From contig OX246747.1 in the NCBI GenBank assembly GCA_945910005.1, forward strand, positions 1,062,947-1,126,946: a stretch of DNA of 64,000 bases, in the 5' to 3' direction. This document shows positions 22,782 to 35,270 of this stretch, piece by piece. Every line of letters begins with the position of its first letter. The stretch's first letter is position 1. Position numbers and translations under genes: made by a program. The notes below the pieces were generated by a model, which had not been told where the DNA came from, made no database searches, and worked only from the letters and a program-made list of their open reading frames with translations. The stretch is from Isoperla grammatica. Taxonomy: Eukaryota > Arthropoda > Insecta > Plecoptera > Perlodidae.

Positions 22782-25082
22782 GGGCGATGTGCTGCCAGCC
22801 TGCCACACACTCTGAGGGTCTTTGGTCGTGTCTATCAATAGAGATACGGGCGATGTGCTGCCAGCCTGCCACACACTCTGAGGGTCTTTGGTCGTGTCTA
22901 TCAATAGAGATACGGGCGATGTGCTGCCAGCCTGCCACACACTCTGAGGGTCTTTGGTCGTGTCTATCAATAGAGATACGGGCGATGTGCTGCCAGCCTG
23001 CCACACACTCTGAGAGTCTTTGGTCGTGTCTATCAATAGAGATACGGACGATGTGCTGCCAGCCTGCCACATACTCTGAGGGTCTTTGGTCGTGTCTATC
23101 AATAGAGATACGGGCGATGTGCTGCCAGCCTGCCACACACTCTGAGGGTCTTTGGTCGTGTCTATCAATAGAGATACGGGCGATGTGCTGCCAGCCTGCC
23201 ACACACTCTGAGGGTCTTTGGTCGTGTCTATCAATAGAGATACGGGCGATGTGCTGCCAGCCTGCCACATACTCTGAGGGTCTTTGGTCGTGTCTATCAA
23301 TAGAGATACGGGCGATGTGCTGCCAGCCTGCCACACACTCTGAGGGTCTTTGGTCGTGTCTATCAATAGAGATACGGGCGATGTGCTGCCAGCCTGCCAC
23401 ACACTCTGAGAGTCTTTGGTCGTGTCTATCAATAGAGATACGGACGATGTGCTGCCAGCCTGCCACATACTCTGAGGGTCTTTGGTCGTGTCTATCAATA
23501 GAGATACGGGCGATGTGCTGCCAGCCTGCCACACACTCTGAGGGTCTTTGGTCGTGTCTATCAATAGAGATACGGGCGATGTGCTGCCAGCCTGCCACAC
23601 ACTCTGAGGGTCTTTGGTCGTGTCTATCAATAGAGATACGGGCGATGTGCTGCCAGCCTGCCACATACTCTGAGGGTCTTTGGTCGTGTCTATCAATAGA
23701 GATACGGGCGATGTGCTGCCAGCCTGCCACACACTCTGAGGGTCTTTGGTCGTGTCTATCAATAGAGATACGGGCGATGTGCTGCCAGCCTGCCACACAC
23801 TCTGAGGGTCTTTGGTCGTGTCTATCAATAGAGATACGGGCGATGTGCTGCCAGCCTGCCACACACTCTGAGGGTCTTTGGTCGTGTCTATCAATAGAGA
23901 TACGGGCGATGTGCTGCCAGCCTGCCACACACTCTGAGGGTCTTTGGTCGTGTCTATCAATAGAGATACGGACGATGTGCTGCCAGCCTGCCACACACTC
24001 TGAGGGTCTTTGGTCGTGTCTATCAATAGAGATACGGGCGATGTGCTGCCAGCCTGCCACACACTCTGAGGGTCTTTGGTCGTGTCTATCAATAGAGATA
24101 CGGGCGATGTGCTGCCAGCCTGCCACACACTCTGAGGGTCTTTGGTCGTGTCTATCAATAGAGATACGGGCGATGTGCTGCCAGCCTGCCACACACTCTG
24201 AGGGTCTTTGGTCGTGTCTATCAATAGAGATACGGACGATGTGCTGCCAGCCTGCCACACACTCTGAGGGTCTTTGGTCGTGTCTATCAATAGAGATACG
24301 GGCGATGTGCTGCCAGCCTGCCACACACTCTGAGGGTCTTTGGTCGTGTCTATCAATAGAGATACGGACGATGTGCTGCCAGCCTGCCACACACTCTGAG
24401 GGTCTTTGGTCGTGTCTATCAATAGAGATACGGGCGATGTGCTGCCAGCCTGCCACACACTCTGAGGGTCTTTGGTCGTGTCTATCAATAGAGATACGGA
24501 CGATGTGCTGCCAGCCTGCCACATACTCTGAGGGTCTTTGGTCGTGTCTATCAATAGAGATACGGGCGATGTGCTGCCAGCCTGCCACACACTCTGAGGG
24601 TCTTTGGTCGTGTCTATCAATAGAGATACGGGCGATGTGCTGCCAGCCTGCCACACACTCTGAGGGTCTTTGGTCGTGTCTATCAATAGAGATACGGGCG
24701 ATGTGCTGCCAGCCTGCCACACACTCTGAGGGTCTTTGGTCGTGTCTATCAATAGAGATACGGGCGATGTGCTGCCAGCCTGCCACACACTCTGAGGGTC
24801 TTTGGTCGTGTCTATCAATAGAGATACGGGCGATGTGCTGCCAGCCTGCCACACACTCTGAGGGTCTTTGGTCGTGTCTATCAATAGAGATACGGGCGAT
24901 GTGCTGCCAGCCTGCCACACACTCTGAGGGTCTTTGGTCGTGTCTATCAATAGAGATATGGGCGATGTGCTGCCAGCCTGCCACACACTATGAGGGTCTT
25001 TGGTCGTGTCTATCAATAGAGATACGGGCGATGTGCTGCCAGCCTGCCACACACTCTGAGGGTCTTTGGTCGTGTCTATCAA
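22782..25082. repeat. 66-bp tandem array (~35 units)
   Basis: The unit includes GGGCGATGTGCTGCCAGCC and GTCTTTGGTCGTGTCTATC. Variants CACATACT, GAGAGTC and GGACGATG recur in order: units 4-8 and 10-14 match, indicating a 6-unit (396-bp) higher-order duplication. The period is divisible by three, so three frames stay open for ~770 codons on both strands. These are by-products of the repeat. Confidence 0.98.
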
Positions 25083-25728
25083 ATTACATCAAATATCAAA
25101 ATACTTAACTTAGGTATAAGAATCTAGGAATCAAGACATAAAATGATCTCACAAAAGGCTGCATAAATGTGTTTCGATAAATGTAAAAAATGTCAACGTG
25201 AATATTAAAAGCCAACTACAAAATCAGTGCAACTTAGTCAAGACAGATAATAAAACATTTAGACAACACACTACTGGCCGTGAACACAGATCATTATGGA
25301 AGAGCACGAACAAGTGGGGATAGCTCGACTCGTAAAGATGTCACAAAACAGAAACAGCTTCAGAATACATAGAAATCAAGCGATGTCGCAGACTTGTATC
25401 TAAATTACCTTCGTTTGTTTTCAAACAACTCGAATGCGATGTTGTCTACCAAGACTGTATTTGTATTTACTAACGATTCCACTCTACGTGTATGTATAGG
25501 CCTAGGCACACTTGCCGTCTTGTATGGTAAAGCTGTCTCCTGACTGAAGGTTTTCCTCAGTCCTAAAGGCGAATGCTGGGTTTGGTCCTATTAACCCCCC
25601 TCGGACATCCCTTCCCAGTTATCCAAACACCCTAATAATAATCAAGTTGGAGTAGTTAGTCACCAGAAGAGGGGCACATCGGGTAGAACCGGTGTGGCCC
25701 CTATAACAGGTATTACTACGATGTATTA

Positions 25729-25794
<66 letters not shown>

Positions 25795-27316
25795 TTATTG
25801 TTGCAATACATAGTAACTCGGTCAAAACCGGCATAAACATGTTGTACATTATTAATGTCAAGTATTTTCATGCGTTTACCTAATTAAAAACTACTTAGAA
25901 CTAATTAAATATATCATTGTCCATATTCTTTTTTTCCAAACCAAACTGTGGATGCTACGTACGGTCGTGGCCGATTTGTACTCATCCCAGCATTCGCTCT
26001 TCGTATGGTGGAAACCACGAAAACCACCATCAGGATGGAGAACTTCTTGAAGTCTTCATTCTTCTTAGTTCAAAATTTTTCGCACTATTACTATTATTAT
26101 TAATTTTATTATTATCAGTATTATTATTGTTAGTATTATAAAAATAATAATTATTATTATGATTATTATTATTATTATTATCATTATTTATCATTATCAT
26201 CAATACTATTAGTATCAATGTCAGTAGGACGGATGTGAGTTCTTGTGCGCTCCCATTATGATACCACCAGTGTAGTGCGTAGGTAAAGCTTTCGATTGGA
26301 AATCGTTAACTTGTATATTGGTTTGGCAACCGTGTTCTTTATTGACAGGCAGGTAACGCAACCACACGCACACGCACACGCACACGCACCTACCGCGCCA
26401 CCAATCACCCTCACAGCCGTTATTAATTTCTTTGACGAAGTATTTTGTCGTTTAATTTTCCTACCCACCCCCGGTACGCCCGTGCCAGATTCAATTTGCA
26501 TCCCCCCTTCACTCCCCCCCCCTCCCCCTCCACCCCCCTCTCTGGTCTGTTTGCGTCTGACGAGAAGGCATCATTTAATTTTTTCATTCTTTTACCATTT
26601 TCCAATAAAAGTCCGTCTATCCCCCCCCGTAGCTCGCGTGTCTCTGCGCGGTGAGCACTGTATTGTTGTATTGTATTGTTGTTTGTACATACAATACAAT
26701 AAGCTACGACTTCAAGTACTGTGCGTTTGTTTACACAATGTGTATTGTGTTGCCCTGTATTTGATAATGTGAAATGTTACTAGAAACCAATATATTCCTC
26801 GTTTCGTTGGCATTCCTTTTTTTATTGTACACGCTTAGGCCTAGCTACTTGAATATTAGAATGAAGTATCATCACCTTTTTTGTAATTCTAACTTGATTT
26901 ATTAAATTTCATAGTGCCACTATTAAACCACGTAAAATAAATGTTTTTGGGTCATATTTTAGCATAGGCTACTTTGAAAAAGTTGCGAGTAAGTTGTATG
27001 TGGGATAGGTTAGCGTTAGAGAATCTGCAAATGAGAGTTATCTAATTTCTAATTGTATGATTGGTTGCTTGCTGAGACATGCCTTTATGACGTCACCAAT
27101 GCAGGTAACTGTGTCGAGCCTGGAAACTAGTCTACCCGGGTACATTGTCGGGTGTAGGGCTGCATTCCTCCGCAGCGGCAGCACCTGCTCGCTTCCGGTT
27201 GACTACTTCCGGCTGCAACTGACGCGCGGCGCCGTGTCGCAATTTCGCGCTCGCTAAAGCGCTTTTGTTCCGACAGGAAATCACGTCTTCTTCTTCTTCT
27301 TGTTGGGCTCGTTAGT
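25083..27316. other. Long spacer with ATT microsatellites and simple repeats
   Basis: No gene recognised. It holds an (ATT)n tract at 25725-25794 and a second ATT-rich region at 26085-26200. A CACACG-type tract lies at 26359-26388. An inverted repeat of GCGAATGCTGGG lies near 25569 with its complement near 25986. A hairpin of TATTGTATTG/CAATACAATA lies near 26668-26702. The last ~200 bp are CpG-rich (see the promoter-like entry). Overlapping open frames at 26296-26772 are proline-rich by-products of C-rich DNA. Confidence 0.65.
27085..27260. promoter_or_regulatory. CpG-rich promoter-like patch
   Basis: Within ~130 bp are a full CRE (TGACGTCA, 27088-27095) abutting CCAAT (27096-27100), two ETS-type CTTCCGG words (27192-27198 and 27206-27212), and a run of CpGs (GACGCGCGGCGCCG). 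This combination is common in CpG-rich housekeeping promoters. No transcript or adjacent CDS can be shown, so orientation and activity are unknown. Confidence 0.3.
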
Positions 27317-27738
27317 AACGTCTGGATGAGTCACCCACTCTACCTATGGTCTGGACTCTGATGTGTCCCTTTTGAGACATGCGACGTGCTGTGTCCCTTT
27401 GAGACAACGTCTGGATGAGTCACCCACTCTACCTATGGTCTGGACTCTGATGTGTCCCTTTAAGACATGCGACGTGCTGTGTCTCTTTGAGACAACGTCT
27501 GGATGAGTCACCCACTCTACCTATAGTCTGGACTCTGATGTGTCCCTTTTGAGACATGCGACGTGCTGTGTCTCTTTGAGACAACGTCTGGATGAGTCAC
27601 CCACTCTACCTATAGTCTGGACTCTGATGTGTCCCTTTTGAGACATGCGACGTGCTGTGTCCCTTTGAGACAACGTCTGGATGAGTCACCCACTCTACCT
27701 ATGGTCTGGACTCTGATGTGTCCCTTTTGAGACATGCG
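27317..27738. repeat. 88/89-bp tandem array (~5 units)
   Basis: The unit holds AACGTCTGGATGAGTCACCC (with the AP-1 word TGAGTCA) and GAGACATGCGACGTGCTGTG. The unit with CCCTTTAAGAC is one base shorter. The last unit breaks off after ACATGCGA. Confidence 0.94.
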
Positions 27739-27895
27739 AGGATTTGCTGCACATTCGAACCCTCTCTTGTAACAACTGTCCCGAAATTTGGGTCGTAACT
27801 CGTAACAAATAATCTTTGATAGTGAACCCTTGACTGTATTACCCTCGTCGCTCACATGAAACGCGCGTTCAGCCGGCTGCCTGAATCCCTCGCCT

Positions 27896-28420
27896 CAGTC
27901 GCCATGTTTGTAATAACAAACATTGCATTCAGTGGCCATGTTTGTATAACAAACATTGCATTCAGTCGCAATGTTTGTTATAACACACATTGCATTCAGT
28001 CGCCATGTTTGTTATAACACACATTGCATTCAGTCGCCATGTTTGTTATAACACACATTGCATTCAGTCGCCATGTTTGTTATAACACACATTGCATTCA
28101 GTCGCCATGTTTGTTATAACACACATTGCATTCAGTCGCCATGTTTGTTATAACACACATTGCATTCAGTCGCCATGTTTGTTATAACACACATTGCATT
28201 CAGTGGCCATGTTTGTATAACAAACATTGCATTCAGTCGCCATGTTTGTTATAACACACATTGCATTCAGTCGCCATGTTTGTTATAACACACATTGCAT
28301 TCAGTCGCCATGTTTGTTATAACACACATTGCATTCAGTCGCCATGTTTGTTATAACACACATTGCATTCAGTCGCCATGTTTGTTATAACACACATTGC
28401 ATTCAGTCGCCATGTTTGTT
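27896..28420. repeat. 34-bp tandem array (~15 units)
   Basis: The unit includes CAGTCGCCATGTTTGTTATA and ACACACATTGCATT. Units at the left end and one near 28204 are of a second type (CAGTGGCCATGTTTGTATAAC), showing local exchange of variants. Confidence 0.96.
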
Positions 28421-28957
28421 CACAGCAAATCTCCTATTACCGGCAAATCGGAGATTAAAAGTGAAATGAAACCGGCCGCTACGAAAATAGTTTCTTCCGA
28501 AAGGGCCTTTACCATCATTTTCCAATTTGTTCTCCGTTTTCCTCTCCCCCTCCGCCCTTCTTAAGACGTCACAGGGTTTTGACTACCCCCCCCCCCCCCC
28601 CCCTTCACCCTTCCCACCCCTTCCGGCGAAGAATATGACTCTAATCCGGCATTTCTGTTTCTCTTGTTCACCCTTTCAGTAATTGGACTCGTCTTCTAAC
28701 AATGTCCACGCCGTACTTTGCTTCACACAATAAGTCGTCATATCTTGCCCGTCTCGTCTCGAAGCTCTTTGCTGCTTGCTCACATACGTTGCACAATGGT
28801 CGCTGGCGATCGAGTAATGAGCTCTCGAGAATAGACTCGACTGTTCGATTAGTCGAAGATCTTTCCGGATAATTGCTGGACTCGACTCCCGACTTCTTGA
28901 CTTTTCTTTTCGAATGTCTTGAGAGCGTTGGTCACCATGGAACACTATTGAGTCCAT
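28421..28957. other. Spacer with poly-C tract
   Basis: It holds a C-tract at 28586-28605. A 93-codon minus-strand open frame (28957-28676) has mixed composition but no recognised domain, so I do not call it. Confidence 0.65.
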
Positions 28958-30344
28958 CGCGTCCCGAAAACACTAGACCCTCGAGCATGTTTGAGTCCGT
29001 GTAGATGCTCGCGTCCCGAAAACACTAGACCCTCGAGCATGATTGAGTCCGTGTAGATGCTCGCGTCCCGAAAACACTAGACCCTCGAGCATGTTTGAGT
29101 CCGTGTAGATGCTCGCGTCCCGAAAACACTAGACCCTCGAGCATGTTTGAGTCCGTGTAGATGCTCGCGTCCTGAAAACACTAGACCCTCGAGCATGTTT
29201 GAGTCCGTGTAGATGCTCGCGTCCCGAAAACACTAGACCCTCGAGCATGATTGAGTCCGTGTAGATGCTCGCGTCCCGAGAACACTAGACCCTCGAGCAT
29301 GTTTGAGTCCGTGTAGATGCTCGCGACCTGAAAACACTAGACCCTCGAGCATGATTGAGTCCGTGTAGATGCTCGCGTCCCGAAAACACTAGACCCTCGA
29401 GCATGATTGAGTCCGTGTAGATGCTCGCGTCCCGAAAACACTAGACCCTCGAGCATGTTTGAGTCCGTGTAGATGCTCGCGTCCCGAAAACACTAGACCC
29501 TCGAGCATGTTTGAGTCCGTGTAGATGCTCGCGTCCTGAAAACACTAGACCCTCGAGCATGTTTGAGTCCGTGTAGATGCTCGCGTCCCGAGAACACTAG
29601 ACCCTCGAGCATGATTGAGTCCGTGTAGATGCTCGCGTCCCGAAAACACTAGACCCTCGAGCATGTTTGAGTCCGTGTAGATGCTCGCGTCCCGAAAACA
29701 CTAGACCCTCGAGCATGATTGAGTCCGTGTAGATGCTCGCGTCCCGAAAACACTAGACCCTCGAGCATGATTGAGTCCGTGTAGATGCTCGCGTCCCGAG
29801 AACACTAGACCCTCGAGCATGATTGAGTCCGTGTAGATGCTCGCGTCCCGAAAACACTAGACCCTTGAGCATGTTTGAGTCCGTGTAGATGCTCGCGTCC
29901 CGAAAACACTAGACCCTCGAGCATGTTTGAGTCCGTGTAGATGCTCGCGTCCCGAGAACACTAGACCCTCGAGCATGTTTGAGTCCGTGTAGATGCTCGC
30001 GTCCCGAAAACACTAGACCCTCGAGCATGATTGAGTCCGTGTAGATGCTCGCGTCCCGAGAACACTAGACCCTCGAGCATGATTGAGTCCGTGTAGATGC
30101 TCGCGTCCCGAGAACACTAGACCCTCGAGCATGTTTGAGTCCGTGTAGATGCTCGCGTCCTGAAAACACTAGACCCTCGAGCATGTTTGAGTCCGTGTAG
30201 ATGCTCGCGTCCTGAAAACACTAGACCCTCGAGCATGTTTGAGTCCGTGTAGATGCTCGCGACCTGAAAACACTAGACCCTCGAGCATGTTTGAGTCCGT
30301 GTAGATGCTCGCGTCCCGAAAACACTAGACCCTCGAGCATGTTT
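28958..30344. repeat. 52-bp tandem array (~27 units)
   Basis: The unit includes CGCGTCCCGAAAACACTAGA, CCCTCGAGCATG and GAGTCCGTGTAGATGCT. Variants are CATGTTT/CATGATT, CCCGAAA/CCCGAGA/CCTGAAA and GCGACCTG. The unit starts abruptly from a unique flank reading GAGTCCATCGCGTCCC, a partial unit that may be the seed. Confidence 0.97.
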
Positions 30345-30499
30345 CCCGATAGGTAGGCCCTCAACTGTCAATCATTTTCCACTGGTGCTATGGGGAGGAG
30401 TAGCAAGTGCACAGTTGCCACGTCACTGAATATAGGATACACAACTTTCAACAATAAGCTGCTTGACTTCTTTGGAATCGAAGTGCCCTTCCTCTAGAG
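30345..30499. other. Short unique spacer
   Basis: No gene or repeat seen. It ends in the 8-bp target duplication CTCTAGAG (30492-30499). Confidence 0.7.
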
Positions 30500-30846
30500 C
30501 AGCGGTTCTTAACCTTTTTCACGCCGCGGACTTCAATACGGACCACTGTGTTCCACAGAAGAGCAAAACTGTTTGTAACAACGAAAACATATACTTTGTA
30601 CGACGCCTCTAACGCTCTTTGGTTTGCGGTACAGCCGTCTTCAATACCTTTCTCTCATTTTCAGCTCCTCTAATCTTCCACGAAAGAAATCTTCAGATTT
30701 GTCTTTAGGAGCTGTATGATTTGTCTCTAAATGCCTTACAAGAGCGTGTTTCTAAACAAAAACACAAACGCAAAACAAAGGAAATCTTTGTAACCGTCCG
30801 CGAACCACTTCGACACCACTCGCGGACCCCCGTTTAAGAACCGTTC
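30500..30846. mobile_element. hAT-like MITE (347 bp)
   Basis: It begins CAGCGGTTCTTAAC and ends GTTTAAGAACCGTTC, imperfect terminal inverted repeats of the type found in hAT elements of the Charlie group. CTCTAGAG, an 8-bp duplication as expected for hAT, flanks it at 30492-30499 and 30847-30854. No transposase is encoded. Confidence 0.85.
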
Positions 30847-30902
30847 CTCTAGAGAGGTTTCAGGGTAGGCATTTGTTGTACGCCTCCCTATCTTCTCCCA
30901 TA

Positions 30903-32355
30903 GCGCATTGAACAGCTTGCGCACGGCTGCTTGTCTGAGACACTAGCGCGCGTAGCGGTAACCTGGTGGCGCATTGAACAGCTTGCGCACGGCTGCTTGT
31001 CTGAGACACTAGCGCGCGTAGCGGTAACCTGGTGGCGCATTGAACAGCTTGCGCACGGCTGCTTGTCTGAGACACTAGCGCGCGTAGCGGTAACCTGGTG
31101 GCGCATTGAACAGCTTGCGCACGGCTGCTTGTCTGAGACACTAGCGCGCGTAGCGGTAACCTGGTGGCGCATTGAACAGCTTGCGCACGGCTGCTTGTCT
31201 GAGACACTAGCGCGCGTAGCGGTAACCTGGTGGCGCATTGAACAGCTTGCGCACGGCTGCTTGTCTGAGACACTAGCGCGCGTAGCGGTAACCTGGTGGC
31301 GCATTGAACAGCTTGCGCACGGCTGCTTGTCTGAGACACTAGCGCGCGTAGCGGTAACCTGGTGGCGCATTGAACAGCTTGCTCACGGCTGCTTGTCTGA
31401 GACACTAGCGCGCGTAGCGGTAACCTGGTGGCGCATTGAACAGCTTGCGCACGGCTGCTTGTCTGAGACACTAGCGCGCGTAGCGGTAACCTGGTGGCGC
31501 ATTGAACAGCTTGCGCACGGCTGCTTGTCAGAGACACTAGCGCGCGTAGCGGTAACCTGGTGGCGCATTGAACAGCTTGCGCACGGCTGCTTGTCTGAGA
31601 CACTAGCGCGCGTAGCGGTAACCTGGTGGCGCATTGAACAGCTTGCGCACGGCTGCTTGTCTGAGACACTAGCGCGCGTAGCGGTAACGTGGTGGCGCAT
31701 TGAACAGCTTGCGCACGGCTGCTTGTCTGAGACACTAGCGCGCGTAGCGGTAACCTGGTGGCGCATTGAACAGCTTGCGCACGGCTGCTTGTCTGAGACA
31801 CTAGCGCGCGTAGCGGTAACCTGGTGGCGCATTGAACAGCTTGCGCACGGCTGCTTGTCTGAGACACTAGCGCGCGTAGCGGTAACCTGGTGGCGCATTG
31901 AACAGCTTGCGCACGGCTGCTTGTCTGAGACACTAGCGCGCGTAGCGGTAACCTGGTGGCGCATTGAACAGCTTGCGCACGGCTGCTTGTCTGAGACACT
32001 AGCGCGCGTAGCGGTAACCTGGTGGCGCATTGAACAGCTTGCGCACGGCTGCTTGTCTGAGACACTAGCGCGCGTAGCGGTAACCTGGTGGCGCATTGAA
32101 CAGCTTGCGCACGGCTGCTTGTCTGAGACACTAGCGCTCGTAGCGGTAACCTGGTGGCGCATTGAACAGCTTGCGCACGGCTGCTTGTCTGAGACACTAG
32201 TGCGCGTAGCGGTAACCTGGTGGCGCATTGAACAGCTTGCGCACGGCTGCTTGTCTGAGACACTATTGCGCGTAGCGGTAACCTGGTGGCGCATTGAACA
32301 GCTTGCGCACGGCTGCTTGTCTGAGACACTAGCGCGCGTAGCGGTAACCTGGTGG
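30903..32355. repeat. 66-bp tandem array (22 units)
   Basis: The unit includes GCGCATTGAACAGCTTGCGC and CACTAGCGCGCGTAGCGGTA. It is highly uniform, with single-base variants concentrated in the last few right-hand units (GCGCTCG, AGTGCGCG, ATTGCGCG). It is unrelated to the other 66-bp array. Long frames open on both strands (to ~500 codons) are by-products of the repeat. Confidence 0.98.
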
Positions 32356-32501
32356 ACATAGAAATGTACCTCAAGTTGTTGTAGTAATACTACTTGACCG
32401 ACTCTTCACCTAGGCTCGTAGCTCATGCGCACAAAAGCTGCGCGCGTACAGTGTTTGCTTCAAGATAATTGGTCGAGAGTCGCTATTAGATACTTAGCAG
32501 C

Positions 32502-33323
32502 TTTGCTGCCTGGCACCACCGCATGTTATGCTCGGTTCTCATGTCTGTTGCCGCCTGGCACCACCGCATGTTATGCTCGGTTCTCATGTCTGTTGCCGCC
32601 TGGCACCACCGCATGTTATGCTCGGTTCTCATGTCTGTTGCCGCCTGGCACCACTGCATGTTATGCTCGGTTCTCATGTCTGTTGCCGCCTGGCACCACC
32701 GCATGTTATGCTCGGTTCTCATGTCTGTTGCCGCCTGGCACCACCGCATGTTATGCTCGGTTCTCATGTCTGTGGCCGCCTGGCACCACCGCATGTTATG
32801 CTCGGTTCTCATGTCTGTTGCCGCCTGGCACCACTGCATGTTATGCTCGGTTCTCATGTCTGTTGCCGCCTGGCACCACCGCATGTTATGCTCGGTTCTC
32901 ATGTCTGTTGCCGCCTGGCACCACCGCATGTTATGCTCGGTTCTCATGTCTGTTGCCGCCTGGCACCACCGCATGTTATGCTCGGTTCTCATGTCTGTTG
33001 CCGCCTGGCACCACCGCATGCTATGCTCGGTTCTCATGTCTGTGGCCGCCTGGCACCACCGCATGTTATGCTCGGTTCTCATGTCTGTTGCCGCCTGGCA
33101 CCACCGCATGTTATGCTCGGTTCTCATGTCTGTTGCCGCCTGGCACCACCGCATGTTATGCTCGGTTCTCATGTCTGTTGCCGCCTGGCACCACCGCATG
33201 TTATGCTCGGTTCTCATGTCTGTTGCCGCCTGGCACCACCGCATGTTATGCTCGGTTCTCATGTCTGTTGCCGCCTGGCACCACCGCATGTTATGCTCGG
33301 TTCTCATGTCTGTTGCCGCTTGG
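32502..33323. repeat. 45-bp tandem array (~18 units)
   Basis: The unit includes TGTTGCCGCCTGGCACCACC and GCATGTTATGCTCGGTTCTC. Variants CACCACT and TGTGGCC both recur about 270 bp apart (near 32772 and 33042 for TGTGGCC), hinting at a 6-unit higher-order block. Multiple frames stay open because the period is a multiple of three. Confidence 0.97.
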
Positions 33324-33753
33324 CTGTGATTGGTCACCGTGCGGGCCAAAAGACATGGACAGCTAATTTCTTTCAAGGTATCAACTTTATAAGGCGGTAT
33401 TTAACGTGTTATGTTTTCTTCAGTCCTGCTACACAAATTGTTTATAAACAAAGGAGAAATGACAGTTAAGGTAATACTTTCATCCACTAATCAATTTGAA
33501 TTAATACTAATATCGAACAATACACGTTTAAGATAAGATTACGTAGTTAATATCACTGTCAGATAGACACACTTCCTTACCGACACGCACTGGGCATAAC
33601 TGTATGTTTGCATCACTCTGCAGCTCGCCCCCCCCCCCCCCCCCCCCGCTCTGAGTTACGGGAGTAATGAAGTCTGGCGATCGTCCTCCGTTGCCTCGTT
33701 TTATTTCCCATTCACAATAATACTCTTGGACTCGGTTTGATGGACGGTGGGGC
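33324..33753. other. Spacer with poly-C tract
   Basis: No gene seen. It holds a C-tract at 33628-33647. Confidence 0.7.
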
Positions 33754-34908
33754 AGGCCACATGATTTAGGCCACATGCTGTAGGCCACATGCTGTAGGCC
33801 ACATGCTGTAGGCCACATGCCGTAGGACACATGCCGTAGGACACATGCTGTAGGACACATGCTGTAGGACACATGCTGTAGGCCACATGCTGTAGGACAC
33901 ATGCTGTAGGCACATGCTGTAGGACACATGATGTAGGACACATGCTGTAGGACACATGCTGTAGGACACATGCTGTAGGACACATGCTGTAGGCCTCATG
34001 CTGTAGGCCACATGCTGTAGGCCACATGCTGTAGGCCACATGCTGTAGGCCACATGCTGTAGGCCACATGCTGTAGGGCACATGCTGTAGGACACTTGCT
34101 GTAGGAACACATGCTGTAGGACACATGCTGTAGGGCACATGCTGTAGGACACATGCTGTAGGACACATGCTGTAGGACACATGCTGTGTGTCACATGCTG
34201 TAGGCCACATGCTTAGGACACATGCTGTAGGACACATGATGTAGGACACATGCTGTAGAACACATGCTGTAGGACACATGCTGTAGGACACATGCTGTGT
34301 GTCACATGCTGTAGGACACATGCTGTAGGCCACATGCTGTAGGACACATGCTGTAGGACACATGCTGTAGGCCACATGCTGTAGGACACATGCTGTAGGA
34401 CACATGCTGTAGGACACACACTGTGTGTCACATGCTGTAGGCCACATGCTGTAGGACACATTCTGTAGGCCACATGCTGTAGGCCACATGCTGTAGGACA
34501 GTTGCTGTAGGACACATGCAGTAGGGCACATGCTGTAGGACACATGCTGTAGGCCACATGCTGTAGGCCACATGCTGTAGGACAGTTGCTGTAGGACACA
34601 TGCTGTAGGACACATGCCGTAGGACACATGCTGTAGGCCTCATGCTGTAGGACACATGCTGTTGGCCACATGCTGTAGGACAGTTGCTGTAGGACACATG
34701 CTGTAGGACACATGCCGTAGGACACATGCTGTAGGCCTCATGCTGTAGGACACATGCTGTAGGCCTCATGCTGTAGGACACATGCTGTTGGCCATCTGCT
34801 GTAGGACACATGCTGTAGGACACATGCCGTAGGACACATGCTGTTGGCCATCTGCTGTAGGACACATGCTGTAGGACACATGCCGTAGGACACATGCTGT
34901 AGGCCACC
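33754..34908. repeat. 14-bp tandem array (~82 units)
   Basis: The unit is TAGGACACATGCTG or TAGGCCACATGCTG, with many single-base variants (GCCTCAT, CCGTAGG, GTGTGTCAC, TTGGCCATC, ACAGTTG). It is the shortest-period and most heterogeneous minisatellite here. All minus-strand open frames (14-residue YSMCPTACVLQHV-type repeats) are by-products. Confidence 0.96.
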
Positions 34909-35045
34909 TACTATAGTAATAGTAGTACTTCGATGAATTACTTACCATTTATAGCGGTAGTTTATCAGCCGTCAGTAAGTAGGCCTATCGAAGTGTATAA
35001 CCTGTACCGTGTTAGATTTAGTGTATGTTGTACTTTTGAGAGTTA
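34909..35045. other. Short unique spacer
   Basis: No gene seen. It ends in TTA (35043-35045), the left target duplication of the following MITE. Confidence 0.7.
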
Positions 35046-35182
35046 GGCCCAGTTTTTCAATCGGTTAACAGGTCGTTAAAGGGGCCGTTAGCTGATGGTC
35101 CGTTATCTGTAACCCAACAAACCCATGCAGTAACGAAATGTCAGCTAACGGCCCCGTTAATGACCGATTGAAAATCCGGGCC
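35046..35182. mobile_element. PIF/Harbinger-like MITE (137 bp)
   Basis: Terminal inverted repeats of about 42-50 bp: the left end starts GGCCCAGTTTTTCAATCGGT and the right end reads, on the other strand, GGCCCGGATTTTCAATCGGT. Both continue to GGGGCCGTTAGCTGA. TTA flanks both sides (35043-35045 and 35183-35185), as expected for PIF/Harbinger. No coding capacity. Confidence 0.85.
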
Positions 35183-35270
35183 TTAGTTTCATTGTATCAC
35201 ATTGAAATGTGAAACATTTTATCAGCTGGTAATGAAAAGCTCGTCGTGGCGCAATATTGCCGGTAGCTGG

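Noticed and set aside
22675..25108. Three ~770-codon frames over the 66-bp array
   Set aside because: Open simultaneously on both strands in different frames, the signature of a stop-free repeat.
26296..26772. 158-codon proline-rich frame
   Set aside because: Arises from C-rich and CACACG simple sequence, with competing frames on both strands.
28676..28957. 93-codon minus-strand frame
   Set aside because: Mixed composition but no recognisable motif, splice sites or neighbours to support it.
30860..32374. Frames of up to 504 codons over the second 66-bp array
   Set aside because: Same reason: several frames on both strands open at once.
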